A program made the position numbers and the translations under genes. Of a stretch of DNA of 64,000 bases, positions 33,602 through 42,823 are shown in pieces. The notes beneath the pieces were generated by a model, which worked only from the letters and a program-made list of their open reading frames with translations, searched no databases and was not told where the DNA came from. The DNA comes from Bacilli bacterium (GTDB taxonomy: Bacteria > Bacillota_I > Bacilli_A > RF39 > UBA660). The DNA lies in NCBI GenBank assembly GCA_017428485.1, contig JAFRQT010000048.1, forward strand, positions 37,115-101,114. Direction: 5' to 3'. Position 1 is the stretch's first letter. The number at the start of each line of letters is the position of its first letter.

Positions 33602-33969
33602 GCTAATACAAGTCTATTTTTTCTAATTTCACCTTTATGTATATTATATAATTCTTTTGCATTATCACTTAATAAACTACTCTCATCAACATATATTCTA
33701 TGTATGGCAGATGCAGCATTAAAAGCTCTTGCATGCAATGATATCGAAATATCGGGAGTAGCTTCTAACCAATTAAATGCAGCGGCAGACATCTTACCCA
33801 ATATAATAATGTCCATATTAATATTCTTATTTATAAATTTTAGACAATTCTTATGTGTAAAACCATATTCAGCCATTACATCTTGATTCTTTTCAAACCA
33901 ATCGGCAAGAGGCTCATATAAATTAATTATACCTTCATATTTTTTATCAAACTTCTCATTCAATATCAT
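33586..33969 (-). CDS. hypothetical protein (127 aa)
   Basis: Not recognised. A soluble, helical 127-residue protein with YEPLADWFEKNQDVMAEYGF near the start and FNAASAIHRIYVDESSLL in the second half. No signal peptide, membrane helix or catalytic motif is evident. It has a perfect consensus promoter (33990-34018), a GGGAGA site and a strong terminator, so it is a clear single-gene unit that is likely well expressed. Confidence 0.75.
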   Translation of the reverse strand: MILNEKFDKKYEGIINLYEPLADWFEKNQDVMAEYGFTHKNCLKFINKNINMDIIILGKMSAAAFNWLEATPDISISLHARAFNAASAIHRIYVDESSLLSDNAKELYNIHKGEIRKNRLVLAKDHK

Positions 33970-33989
33970 AATTATTCTCCCATGAAAGT

Positions 33990-34018
33990 ATTATATTATT
34001 ATTGAATTTTAATGTCAA
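33990..34018 (-). promoter_or_regulatory. consensus promoter of the 33586 gene
   Basis: Minus strand TTGACA, 17 bases, TATAAT: perfect consensus. Confidence 0.85.
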
Positions 34019-34023
34019 TTTAA

Positions 34024-34049
34024 AAGAAGGAATTAATTATTTCCTTCTT
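34024..34049 (-). terminator. terminator containing the stop codon of the 34033 gene
   Basis: Nine-base stem (AAGAAGGAA / TTCCTTCTT) with an eight-base loop and T-rich tail on the minus strand. Confidence 0.7.
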
Positions 34050-36048
34050 CAATTTCGCTTACATTTCCAGAATCTGCAGGAATAACTGGAGGATTAGTTG
34101 ATTCGCTTACATTTGAACTACTTTGCTCCGGTTGCACAGCAGAACTATTAGTAGGTGTGTCACCTGTTCCTGGTTCAGTTGGAGTATCTCCTGTTCCTGG
34201 CTCTGTTGGTGTGTCACCTGTTCCTGGCTCGGTTGGTGTGTCACCTGTTCCTGGCTCGGTTGGAGTATCTCCTGTCCCTGGCTCGGTTGGTGTGTCACCT
34301 GTTCCTGGTTCAGTTGGTGTATCTCCTGTTCCTGGTTCAGTTGGAGTGTCACCTGTTCCTGGTTCAGTTGGTGTATCTCCTGTTCCTGGTTCAGTTGGAG
34401 TGTCACCTGTTCCTGGTTCAGTTGGTGTATCTCCTGTTCCTGGTTCTGTTGGTGTATCTCCTGTTCCTGGCTCAGTTGGTGTGTCACCTATTCCCGGTTC
34501 AGTTGGAGTGTCACCTGTTCCTGGCTCAGTTGGTGTGTCACCTGTTCCCGGCTCGGTTGGTGTGTCACCTGTTCCTGGTTCTGTTGGTGTATCTCCTGTT
34601 CCTGGTTCAGTTGGTGTGTCACCTGTTCCTGGTTCAGTTGGTGTGTCACCTGTTTCCGGTTCGGTTGGAGTATCTCCTGTTCCCGGTTCAGTTGGTGTGT
34701 CACCATCAGTTATATAATAAATTTCAATAACATTTTCTTCAGGCTTATCTGAAATAAATATTGAATCAGTATAATTCTCTAGCTTATATCCTTCTAAATC
34801 AACTGCATATTTAGATCCTAAGATTTGCTCCCCTATTTCTCCATATTCAGTAACACTTGAATATAATTCTCCATCATGATATGTTTCAATAATAAATGCT
34901 TCTTTATCTTCACTATCAACACCATCTTTTTTATAAATAGCGCGTAGAATCATATCATCAGTAAATGTTATTTTTTCTGACGCCTCATATTCATTTTCTT
35001 CTCCATCCATCCAATTTACAAATGAATATGTTTGATCATTATCGATGTATCCTTCTCCTTCTGGTAATATCAATTCTAATTCCATATTCCATACAGGATA
35101 ATATACACTATCTCCAGTTACTTTTACTTTTGCGCCTGCTTCAATTGGTTCATCACAGGTTTCACTATTTTTACAATATCCTACTAAAACTAAATCAATT
35201 TCATTAGGTTCTTGCTTATTAGTAACAGCATCATTTTCTTGATATGTTAATGTTACGGTTTTTTGAAGTAAAGGCAATTCAAAATCATCATTATAATTAT
35301 ATGTTCCTGCTTCTTCGCCATCAATATTTACACTATATGAATTAGTATCATAATAAACTTTTAATACTAGTTTATTGTCCTTACTAACTCTTCCACTCAA
35401 CTTATTAGCAGTATTACTACTATCGTATGAATATCCACCAATAGAAATAATTGTTGCTTTGACTTTTCTGTTTACATAACTATTATAAGTTTTACTTGTA
35501 TATAGTTTAGCATTGTTATCTTCATCAACAGTATAATAATTAACAACATATTTAGCACCTTGTGCAGAATAAATTGCATTTACTGTCAAATTAGATTTAA
35601 CAGACGTATAATTACCTTTCCATCTAACAAAATTATAACCGTAATGTTCTGGAGCACTTGGTGCATAAGCATCATCTCCATATTTTACTTTTTGTGTATC
35701 AACTACTTTTTTAGCTATAGTATCATAAAATTTTACTTTATAATACAAAGTATCACATTTAGCATAAACAGTTAAAGCTTCTTCTAGTTTTTCAAAAGAT
35801 TCAATTTTCTTATTATCTTTTGTATACCAACCAGAGAATTCACATCCTTCATGCTTTGGCGCTTGTGGTACTTCAGCGTTTTGACCAACCTCTAATTCTT
35901 GAGTACTTATTGTTTCATGATTGTAGTCATCTATAAATTTAACTTCAATAGTATTTTTGCCATTATCTATTGCTTTATATATAAGAAAGCCAATTCCAAT
36001 AGCTGCTAAAATACAAACAATGAGTACCGCTACCCATTTTGATTTCAT
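34033..36048 (-). CDS. membrane-anchored surface protein with InlB-type and Pro/Thr/Glu repeats
   Basis: The 671-residue protein starts with a short basic tip and one hydrophobic helix ([20 protein letters not shown]), which probably acts as an uncleaved N-terminal anchor. The next 130 residues are two InlB B-type repeats ([31 protein letters not shown]), followed by further beta-rich modules with [12 protein letters not shown] and [13 protein letters not shown]. Residues about 449-633 are 20 tandem nine-residue repeats of GDTPTEPGT with a partial 21st. No LPxTG or other sorting signal is present at the C-terminus. A surface or adhesion role is inferred. Confidence 0.8.
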   Translation of the reverse strand: MKSKWVAVLIVCILAAIGIGFLIYKAIDNGKNTIEVKFIDDYNHETISTQELEVGQNAEVPQAPKHEGCEFSGWYTKDNKKIESFEKLEEALTVYAKCDTLYYKVKFYDTIAKKVVDTQKVKYGDDAYAPSAPEHYGYNFVRWKGNYTSVKSNLTVNAIYSAQGAKYVVNYYTVDEDNNAKLYTSKTYNSYVNRKVKATIISIGGYSYDSSNTANKLSGRVSKDNKLVLKVYYDTNSYSVNIDGEEAGTYNYNDDFELPLLQKTVTLTYQENDAVTNKQEPNEIDLVLVGYCKNSETCDEPIEAGAKVKVTGDSVYYPVWNMELELILPEGEGYIDNDQTYSFVNWMDGEENEYEASEKITFTDDMILRAIYKKDGVDSEDKEAFIIETYHDGELYSSVTEYGEIGEQILGSKYAVDLEGYKLENYTDSIFISDKPEENVIEIYYITDGDTPTEPGTGDTPTEPETGDTPTEPGTGDTPTEPGTGDTPTEPGTGDTPTEPGTGDTPTEPGTGDTPTEPGIGDTPTEPGTGDTPTEPGTGDTPTEPGTGDTPTEPGTGDTPTEPGTGDTPTEPGTGDTPTEPGTGDTPTEPGTGDTPTEPGTGDTPTEPGTGDTPTEPGTGDTPTEPGTGDTPTNSSAVQPEQSSSNVSESTNPPVIPADSGNVSEIEEGNN
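34150..34704 (-). repeat. 27-base tandem repeat, 20 copies plus a partial
   Basis: In-frame coding repeat of nine residues, GDTPTEPGT. Copy 2 (from the N-terminus) reads PET and copy 8 reads PGI in place of PGT; other differences are synonymous third-base changes, so the array has diverged at DNA level while the peptide is conserved. The array can expand or shrink by slippage or recombination. Confidence 0.95.
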
Positions 36049-36147
36049 CTTTTTCCATTACCTCCCTTATAACCTTCTATATGGTTACAATTTAATTATA
36101 GTATATTTTTATTAAAAATCAAAGAAAAATCGATAAAATCATTAAAA

Positions 36148-36170
36148 AATAGCCTTATTATAAGACTATT
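36148..36170 (-). terminator. terminator containing the spoIVA stop codon
   Basis: Minus strand ten-base stem AATAGTCTTA / TAAGGCTATT (one G-U pair), three-base loop, then TTTTAA. Confidence 0.75.
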
Positions 36171-37633
36171 GCAATTAAATTATTACTTCCTTTGTTGACC
36201 ATTTTTGTTATTGTTTGTGATAATTTATACTTTGCTGAATCCGGTAATAGCGATAATTTCCCCTGGATTCCTTCTTGAACAATTTCATTTAGACTTCTTC
36301 CAAATATTTCACTTTCCCATATTTTTTCAGGGTTATCTTCATCTTTCATTATGTAATCAATCAATTCTTTACTTTGAAGTTCACTTCCAATTATTGGCTC
36401 AAAACTACTTTCAACATCTACTTTAATCATGTGAATACTCGATGCTTTTGCTTTTAGTTTTATTCCGAATCTTCCACCTTGCTTAATAATTTCTGGTTTA
36501 TCTAATTTCATATCATTAATTCTTGGCAAAACAATTCCATATCCTGTTTGGTATACTTGTTTAAGAGCGCCTTTAATACTTTCATATTCTCCTCTGCCTT
36601 CACTAACATTTAAAAATATTTTAAGCAAGTCTCCTTTTGAATTAACATTTTCTCCTACTACTTCTTTTAAAATATCATTAAATAGTTCTGGTTTTGCTTC
36701 TAATGTAATTGTTACTTCAGAATTATCAGTATCTAAAGATGAAATATAAGCATTTGATATTGATTGTGAATTTTCTAAATTTAAATTTATTTTTTCTACA
36801 TCTCTTAATTTATCAATATTTACTATAGATGTTTTCATTTTTTCAAGGAATTCTTTTTTTATTTCATGATCATTTTTAAGTACACCTACCCAATCTGGTA
36901 TATTAAATTCAATATGATCGACAGGAAACTCATATAATGCTTCTTTTAATATGTTAGTAATATCAGAATCATTCATATCAGCTACACTAACTGGAATAAC
37001 TGGAACGTTATATTTTTCTTTTAAACCATTAGTTATTTTCAATGTATCATCATTATTTGGATGAATACTGTTCATAACAACGATAAATGGCTTATTGATT
37101 TCTTTTAATTCATTAATTACTTTTTCTTCAGCGGCAATATAATTATTTCTAGACATTTCACCTATACTTCCATCAGTAGTAATTACTATTCCAATAGTAG
37201 CATGATCTTTAATTACTTTTTCAGTTCCAATTTCAGCTGCTTCTACAAAGGGTAATTCTTCAGTAAACCAAGGAGTTTTAACCATTCTAGGGTTACCAAG
37301 TTCATCTTGATATCCTAATGCTTCAGGTGTCACAAATCCAACACAATCTACTAATTTAATATTTGTTTTCAATCCATTAATATTTATATCAGCGCCACTG
37401 CTTGGAACAAATTTGGGTTCTATTGTCATAATAGTTTTACCACCAGCTGTTTGAGGAATTTCATCCAAGCATCTTTTCTTTTCATTTTCATCCTCTACAT
37501 ATGGGATAATCAATGTTTCAATGCATTTTTTAATAAATGTACTTTTACCAGTTCTAACAGCTCCAACAACACCCAAATATATTTCTCCATTAGATTTTTT
37601 ATCAAGACTTTTAATTATCTCTTTTTTATCCAT
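36158..37633 (-). CDS. spoIVA: stage IV sporulation protein A (spore coat morphogenetic ATPase)
   Basis: SpoIVA polymerises on the forespore surface with ATP hydrolysis and forms the base of the spore coat. The 491-residue length equals that of Bacillus. Conserved blocks: GEIYLGVVGAVRTGKSTFIK (Walker A, residues about 15-35), AGGKTIMTIEPKFVP, LVDCVGFVTP (Walker B), TIGIVITTDGSIGE, ALYEFPVDHIEFNIPDWVGV, VYQTGYGIVLPRINDMKLD, IHMIKVDVESSFEPIIGSE, and the C-terminal EGIQGKLSLLPDSAKYKL and LIAIVL, which localise the protein in Bacillus. The start was placed at the ATG after AGAAGG. A SigE-like promoter lies upstream. Confidence 0.97.
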   Translation of the reverse strand: MDKKEIIKSLDKKSNGEIYLGVVGAVRTGKSTFIKKCIETLIIPYVEDENEKKRCLDEIPQTAGGKTIMTIEPKFVPSSGADININGLKTNIKLVDCVGFVTPEALGYQDELGNPRMVKTPWFTEELPFVEAAEIGTEKVIKDHATIGIVITTDGSIGEMSRNNYIAAEEKVINELKEINKPFIVVMNSIHPNNDDTLKITNGLKEKYNVPVIPVSVADMNDSDITNILKEALYEFPVDHIEFNIPDWVGVLKNDHEIKKEFLEKMKTSIVNIDKLRDVEKINLNLENSQSISNAYISSLDTDNSEVTITLEAKPELFNDILKEVVGENVNSKGDLLKIFLNVSEGRGEYESIKGALKQVYQTGYGIVLPRINDMKLDKPEIIKQGGRFGIKLKAKASSIHMIKVDVESSFEPIIGSELQSKELIDYIMKDEDNPEKIWESEIFGRSLNEIVQEGIQGKLSLLPDSAKYKLSQTITKMVNKGSNNLIAIVL

Positions 37634-37661
37634 AAAAACCTTCTTTCTAGTCATTTATTAA

Positions 37662-37689
37662 TATTTATGCATTGAGTTTACATATATGA
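37662..37689 (-). promoter_or_regulatory. spoIVA: possible SigE-type promoter of spoIVA
   Basis: Minus strand TCATATA, 13 bases, CATAAATA, about 29 bases upstream of the start. This approaches the SigE consensus (kmATATT and CATACAnT); spoIVA is SigE-dependent in Bacillus. No good sigma-A promoter is seen there. Confidence 0.45.
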
Positions 37690-37728
37690 CATAAAAGTTA
37701 CATTACAATATTTTTATTAGTCAATATA

Positions 37729-37737
37729 TGTTATAAT
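37729..37737 (+). promoter_or_regulatory. extended -10 promoter of the 37756 gene
   Basis: TGTTATAAT, 18 bases upstream of the ATG, with no clear -35. Confidence 0.5.
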
Positions 37738-37755
37738 ATAGTAGAGGAATGAAAG

Positions 37756-39582
37756 ATGATACTAGGAATATGTGAAGAACCAGCAATATTAAATGTAATG
37801 CGATTAGTAGTATTATTAATAAAGATATTAAGAGTAGCAGTACCAATAATATTGATAATAGTAATGATGTTAAGATTTGCATCTGCAATGACAAAACATG
37901 ATGACGCAGCAGTAACAAAAGCAATGAAATCAGTAGTGCCAAATATAATCGCAGCAGTACTAATCTTTCTAGTACCATCATTTGTAGACATAGTGGCAAA
38001 AATATCAATGCCAAATAGTGATTATACAAAATGCATATCAGACATAACACCAGAAAAAGTTGATGAAGCATATAATAATAAGATGGATAAGTTAATATCA
38101 GAAGTTGAAAGTTCACTTGAATATTCTGATTATACAAATGCATATGCTTATCTTCCAAACATAAAAAATAGTGATAAAAGAAAAGAATATGAAGCTAAAT
38201 TAGATGCAATAAAAGAATTAATTGATGAAAAAAACAAACCTAAAACAACTACTCCAAATGTTGAAAATGAATTTGTTAGCACTGGTTTAGGTAAAGATAT
38301 AGTTGCACAGGCAGAATTAATTGAGGCTTGTAAATGGGTACTTCATGATGATGAATTACAAATTAGATTACAAACTTGCCCACCAGGGCCATATAAATAT
38401 CCATATCCTGAACAAGAATTACCAGGAGGGGCAGTAGATATATCAACTGGTCAAGCATCCGCACTTAAAAATATATCTTTACATGAGTATCAAAAAGGTG
38501 TATTCTTTGGAGAAGAAAAAGTTGAAAATGCACCAGATTCAAGATATGCATTCATGATAATATATAAAACAGTATTCTTACATAATACTGTTTGGAGAGC
38601 AATTAATAATCAAGTTACTTTAGGCCAATTTGAACAAATATATTATAATGCTGGTAGTTGTTCACAAAATTATATGAATTCTCTTAGAGTGTCAAGATAT
38701 GATAGTGGCGCATATAAAGAAGAAATTGATGATGCTGTAGAAAAGACAAGGTATTTAGTACTAGCAAATACAGATGGTACAACCACAGATGCTACTTATC
38801 ATTCATTTACTGGTATAGAACAACAAATTGAAAAAGCTGGTGCACAAGGAACAAGTTTTGTAGAAATTCTTGAGAATGTTATTAAATCTGGTAATGATGA
38901 TGCTTGGAATTATAAAAATGCTAGAGTTTATGACTGCAGAAATCTATATGATAATGGAACATTTACTGCTCCTAGCAAAGTTGAAGAAAAAGTTGATACA
39001 ACAAGTAATATTATATATTTAGGTGATTCAAGAATAGATGCATACAGAGGAATCAAAGGAGTATTAAAATTCAACGACAAACAGGAAACTATCTTTGCAA
39101 CATCAGGTGCTAAATATGATGAGCGTTTCTTTAATAATATGAATGATGCTAAAAATCTAATTCTTTCTAATAAAAACAAATCTTATGCTATAACTGTTAA
39201 TTATGGCGTTAATGCTCCAACAACTATGGTTGGATTTTGTGATTACTATGTTAATTTTGTAAATAGCATTGATAGAAAAAATAAATTTATTATTGTTTCA
39301 GTTAATCCATTTGATGAAAGTAAATCTGTATATTATCAATTAGATGATCGAAATGAGTATATAGAAAAATTTAATAATTATATGAAAACAACTTGTATTA
39401 ATAGAATAAAAGAAAAAACTCCAAACGCTCAAGTATATTATTGTGATTCTTACAATTCTCTACCATTAAATGAATGGGTAAGTAAAAAATATATTGCAGA
39501 TGATGGAATTCACTATACAACAGCAGGATATAAATATATTTATGATTATACCAAAAAATGTGTATCAAATTTTAGTAAATAG
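37756..39582 (+). CDS. membrane protein: two-helix module, SpoIID/LytB-like domain, SGNH hydrolase
   Basis: The first 85 residues are the same two-helix module as in the 18591 protein: KILRVAVPIILIIVMMLRFA and NIIAAVLIFLVPSFVDIVAK. After a charged linker, residues about 220-390 resemble SpoIID/LytB (SLHEYQKGVFFGEE, CSQNYMNSLRVSRYDS, VEKTRYLVLANTDG, TYHSF), which in SpoIID cleaves glycan strands. The C-terminal 180 residues are an SGNH hydrolase: IIYLGDSRIDAYRG (Ser nucleophile), ITVNYGVN (block III) and ADDGIHYTTAGYK (catalytic Asp/His). Thus it probably trims and deacylates cell-wall polymers at the membrane surface. There is no signal peptide before the first helix. Confidence 0.65.
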   Translation: MILGICEEPAILNVMRLVVLLIKILRVAVPIILIIVMMLRFASAMTKHDDAAVTKAMKSVVPNIIAAVLIFLVPSFVDIVAKISMPNSDYTKCISDITPEKVDEAYNNKMDKLISEVESSLEYSDYTNAYAYLPNIKNSDKRKEYEAKLDAIKELIDEKNKPKTTTPNVENEFVSTGLGKDIVAQAELIEACKWVLHDDELQIRLQTCPPGPYKYPYPEQELPGGAVDISTGQASALKNISLHEYQKGVFFGEEKVENAPDSRYAFMIIYKTVFLHNTVWRAINNQVTLGQFEQIYYNAGSCSQNYMNSLRVSRYDSGAYKEEIDDAVEKTRYLVLANTDGTTTDATYHSFTGIEQQIEKAGAQGTSFVEILENVIKSGNDDAWNYKNARVYDCRNLYDNGTFTAPSKVEEKVDTTSNIIYLGDSRIDAYRGIKGVLKFNDKQETIFATSGAKYDERFFNNMNDAKNLILSNKNKSYAITVNYGVNAPTTMVGFCDYYVNFVNSIDRKNKFIIVSVNPFDESKSVYYQLDDRNEYIEKFNNYMKTTCINRIKEKTPNAQVYYCDSYNSLPLNEWVSKKYIADDGIHYTTAGYKYIYDYTKKCVSNFSK

Positions 39583-39615
39583 AAAAAGCAAGATCAATCA
39601 ACTATCTTGCTTTTT
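39583..39615. terminator. bidirectional terminator between convergent genes
   Basis: Perfect 12-base inverted repeat (AAAAAGCAAGAT / ATCTTGCTTTTT) with a nine-base loop, working in both directions; includes the stop codon of the HD gene at 39614. Confidence 0.85.
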
Positions 39616-40261
39616 ATTTGCTATTATTTTTTCTCAATTTATGAGTTAAAGCATAATTAGATACGCTTAAGAAATTTTCATCATATGGATAAGAACCTTG
39701 ACTATATTTAATACATAGTTCTCCAAATGTATTTCCACTATCAATTAATTCTTTAATAACTGGAACATTTACAATATTATTACCTTCTTGATGATTTAAA
39801 TCAGCACATCCTTCATCACCATATAATTTTGCTTGTAAGTCACATTCTAATTTATCACATAAGAAAGCAAATTTTGCTTCTTTTGATTTCTGTTCTTCAA
39901 ATTCTAAAAATAATTTTTCAATATATCCATCTTCACTATCAAATTCTTTTAATATATTATGAACTGCTTCATGTTCTAATCTAGTTTTTTCTTCTTTTGA
40001 CATTTCAAATGGATTAATGTCACCTATTACAGTTTCACCTATTTCATGAATAGCAAGCATCATTGCAACTTTTTCCATATCAATATCATAATTATATTGA
40101 ATATACATCATTAGAGCTAAATTTTGTACACTATATACATGCTCTGCTACGCTTTCTAATCTCTTTCTATCCAATTTCCAAGATATCCATATTTTTCTAA
40201 TAACTTCTTTTAATTTGTTACATAAAATATAATATCTAATTACTTTTTCTTCTTTGGACAT
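39614..40261 (-). CDS. HD-domain phosphohydrolase, YfbR/HDDC2-like
   Basis: The 215-residue protein has the HD-fold pattern of 5'-deoxynucleotidases: RLESVAEHVYSVQNLALMM (first His, near residue 43), AIHEIGETVIGDINPFE (the usual HD pair reads HE) and FLCDKLECDLQAKLYGD (late Asp). The replacement of Asp by Glu in the HD doublet is an unusual feature, but other metal ligands appear in place. Substrates would be deoxynucleoside monophosphates if the assignment holds. The start was placed at the ATG following AGGTGG. Confidence 0.7.
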   Translation of the reverse strand: MSKEEKVIRYYILCNKLKEVIRKIWISWKLDRKRLESVAEHVYSVQNLALMMYIQYNYDIDMEKVAMMLAIHEIGETVIGDINPFEMSKEEKTRLEHEAVHNILKEFDSEDGYIEKLFLEFEEQKSKEAKFAFLCDKLECDLQAKLYGDEGCADLNHQEGNNIVNVPVIKELIDSGNTFGELCIKYSQGSYPYDENFLSVSNYALTHKLRKNNSK

Positions 40262-40313
40262 AACTACCACCTATAGTTCTATATAATAGCACATGTATTT
40301 TAATTAATCAACA

Positions 40314-42770
40314 CTATAATATTGGAATATCTCTTTCATTTTTATATCTTGATGCTTCATATGTTCCATATCTCATATCTGGATTAAATGAGTATGCTAA
40401 CATTTCATCAAAAACACAAGTTATCATCATTTGGAACTCATCATATGCTCTATTTCCGTAATGTTTAGTAGGATCTTTTCCATCAAGTGTCTCTGTCATC
40501 CATTGTACTCTACCATTTTCAAGTAGTTGCATTTGAACTATCCAATTGTCATCTAGTATTTTAAGCATTTTGCTTCTTAGTTTTTCTTTGAATTTTGAAT
40601 CATTAGCAAATGATTTAATTTTGGTAGAAATTATTGTATTTATTTTGTCTTTAGCACTCTTTATATTGTTTTCATTTTCCAAATCAATATAATCTCCAAA
40701 CCTTACTTTTAATTCATCCATATCATTAATTCGTTCTAATTGGTGTGGAATAACAACTTCAATTAACAATTGTATTGGATCTTCACAATCAAGAATTAAA
40801 TTTCTAAATTCATATACTTTCTTTCTTTGTGTTACTAATGGCCCTTTGTAATCATTAACTTCTCTTATCATTGTTACAGTTAAATTTTCATCTGATTTTT
40901 GTGATTTATCTATTAAATCAGTGTCAATTGATTTATCTTGAACTGGCATACCAAGTCTCTTTTCTTGTAATGCTCTTTGAGCCAATTTATTTTTAATATA
41001 CATTTCTAATTTTCCAGTATATTTTGTTACTCTTTCATCTTGTAAAGAACTATAATATATACTACTTCCAGGATCACCTTGTCTTGAACAGCGTCCTCTT
41101 AATTGATTATCAGTACGGGAACTAATATTTCTTGATGTCCCTATAACACGAAGTCCACCTAATGCTCTTACACCTTCTCCAAGTTTAATATCTGTTCCAC
41201 GTCCAGCCATATTAGTAGCAACTGTTACACTTCCAAATTGACCTGCATTTGAAATTATTGATGCTTCAATATTTTCATTTTCTGCATTAAGTACACTATG
41301 AATAATTCCTCTTTCTTCTAACAATTTAGATATTTCTATACTTTCGCTAACACTTGCTGTGCCAATTAAAACTGGTCTACCAATTCTGTAACACTCTTCT
41401 ATATCTTTAATAATTGCTTCATATTTTTCTTCTTTATTCAAATAATATTTTGTTTCATCTTCCCTGATATTTTTTTTACGGGTTGGAACTTGATATGTAG
41501 GAAGTCCATATATTTCATTTAGTATTTCGCTACTTGTTCCAGTCATACCTGAAACTCCACCATCATACATTGATAAAACATCAACATATGTACAAGTTCC
41601 AAGAGGAAGCAACATATCGCTTGTTTCAATTACATATTTTTCATTGTTTGCCCTTGCTAAGACTGATTCTTTTGCTTCTATAGCTTGCTGTATACCATTC
41701 ATGTATTTTTTACTTTTAGAAATTCTACCAGTGGGTCCATCAATAATTTGTACTACTTTAATTGGCAAACCTTGTTCATTTAAAACTACATTACCTTTTT
41801 TATCTAGTTTATCAGCAAGCACATAATTTTTACCTTTTTCAAAAAACACTCTAGCTATAACAGCATAGTTTAATATTTCATCACCTATATATTTATCAGA
41901 TAAATGAACTGTTTTATTCCATGTATCAATAATATAATCAAGGTGAGGATTAGCTTCAAATGTTGCATTTAATTGATCTGTTGTAAATGTAGTGTCAGCA
42001 TTAGCGCCTTTTAATTCATATAGAACTTTATGCGCAGCTTCAAAATATTTATCTTTTTCTGTTTCTAATTTATATTCACTATCTTCCCCAGGAGATAATA
42101 TTACTGGTGTTTTAGCTTCATCAATTAAAATGCTATCAATTTCATCAATAACAATATGACCAAATGGTCTAGTAACAACTCTATCTTTTTTATCTTTTAC
42201 TATGTTATCTCTTAAATAATCAAAAGAAATGTTTTTTAAAGTTGAAAACATTATATCACATGAGTAAGCCTCTTTTTTATCTTTACTATTTGTGTCGGCT
42301 TGTACTAAACCAACACTTAATCCAAGAAGTTCAAAAACATCTTTGTTTAACTCATAATCACGTCCACATAAATAATCATTAGCACTTACAATATGAACAC
42401 TTTTTCCATCCAAAGCATTTAAATAAGCAGTTAATATTTGTACTAATGTTTTTCCTTCACCAGTTTTCATTTCAGCAACAACATTTCCTTGCATTGCGGC
42501 TGCTGCTTCTAATTGTACATCATATGGAAAATATTCATTAATTTCATTTATAGCTGCAGAACAAAGAGCTAGTGCATCCACCATTATACTTTCTTTAGAC
42601 TCTCCGTTTCTTAATCTATTCTTAAATTCTTCTGTTTTTTCTTTGTAGAAACTTCTATCTTTTGATGTATATTCAGGAATTTTTTCTTTTACTGCTTCTA
42701 CTATAGACTTTATTCTTTTTTTATTGTCTTTAGTATAATTACCTACAATTTTATCAATAATACCATCCAT
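40314..42770 (-). CDS. secA: SecA-type preprotein translocase ATPase
   Basis: SecA drives proteins through SecYEG. Motor motifs are complete: GNVVAEMKTGEGKTLVQILT (Walker A), VIDEIDSILIDEAKTPVILS (Walker B region), ATNMAGRGTDIKLG and DNQLRGRCSRQGDPGSSIYY. In standard SecA the last reads GRAGRQGD; here it is GRCSRQGD. The 818 residues end in KNERDIPIL without the C-terminal zinc domain, and the C-terminal third is poorly conserved. These differences leave open that this is an accessory SecA2 and that another secA lies elsewhere. It has a TTGAAA-17-TATATT promoter. Confidence 0.88.
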   Translation of the reverse strand: MDGIIDKIVGNYTKDNKKRIKSIVEAVKEKIPEYTSKDRSFYKEKTEEFKNRLRNGESKESIMVDALALCSAAINEINEYFPYDVQLEAAAAMQGNVVAEMKTGEGKTLVQILTAYLNALDGKSVHIVSANDYLCGRDYELNKDVFELLGLSVGLVQADTNSKDKKEAYSCDIMFSTLKNISFDYLRDNIVKDKKDRVVTRPFGHIVIDEIDSILIDEAKTPVILSPGEDSEYKLETEKDKYFEAAHKVLYELKGANADTTFTTDQLNATFEANPHLDYIIDTWNKTVHLSDKYIGDEILNYAVIARVFFEKGKNYVLADKLDKKGNVVLNEQGLPIKVVQIIDGPTGRISKSKKYMNGIQQAIEAKESVLARANNEKYVIETSDMLLPLGTCTYVDVLSMYDGGVSGMTGTSSEILNEIYGLPTYQVPTRKKNIREDETKYYLNKEEKYEAIIKDIEECYRIGRPVLIGTASVSESIEISKLLEERGIIHSVLNAENENIEASIISNAGQFGSVTVATNMAGRGTDIKLGEGVRALGGLRVIGTSRNISSRTDNQLRGRCSRQGDPGSSIYYSSLQDERVTKYTGKLEMYIKNKLAQRALQEKRLGMPVQDKSIDTDLIDKSQKSDENLTVTMIREVNDYKGPLVTQRKKVYEFRNLILDCEDPIQLLIEVVIPHQLERINDMDELKVRFGDYIDLENENNIKSAKDKINTIISTKIKSFANDSKFKEKLRSKMLKILDDNWIVQMQLLENGRVQWMTETLDGKDPTKHYGNRAYDEFQMMITCVFDEMLAYSFNPDMRYGTYEASRYKNERDIPIL

Positions 42771-42794
42771 ATAATCTCCTACTATTCATTTAAT

Positions 42795-42823
42795 AATATA
42801 TCATTTTTACTTATATATTTCAA
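42795..42823 (-). promoter_or_regulatory. secA: promoter of secA
   Basis: Minus strand TTGAAA, 17 bases, TATATT. Confidence 0.65.

Noticed and set aside
34150..34704. Possible CRISPR array
   Set aside because: The units are directly adjacent 27-base coding repeats without spacers, and no cas gene is present.
34123..34752. Several long open frames on the plus strand and in other minus frames across the repeat
   Set aside because: The 27-base repeat has no stop codon in several frames, so these frames are by-products of the array; none has a start with a ribosome site.
37721..38158. Leucine-rich minus-strand frame opposite the 37756 gene
   Set aside because: It is antisense to the hydrophobic helices, which read as leucine/isoleucine codons on both strands; the sense frame has domain evidence.
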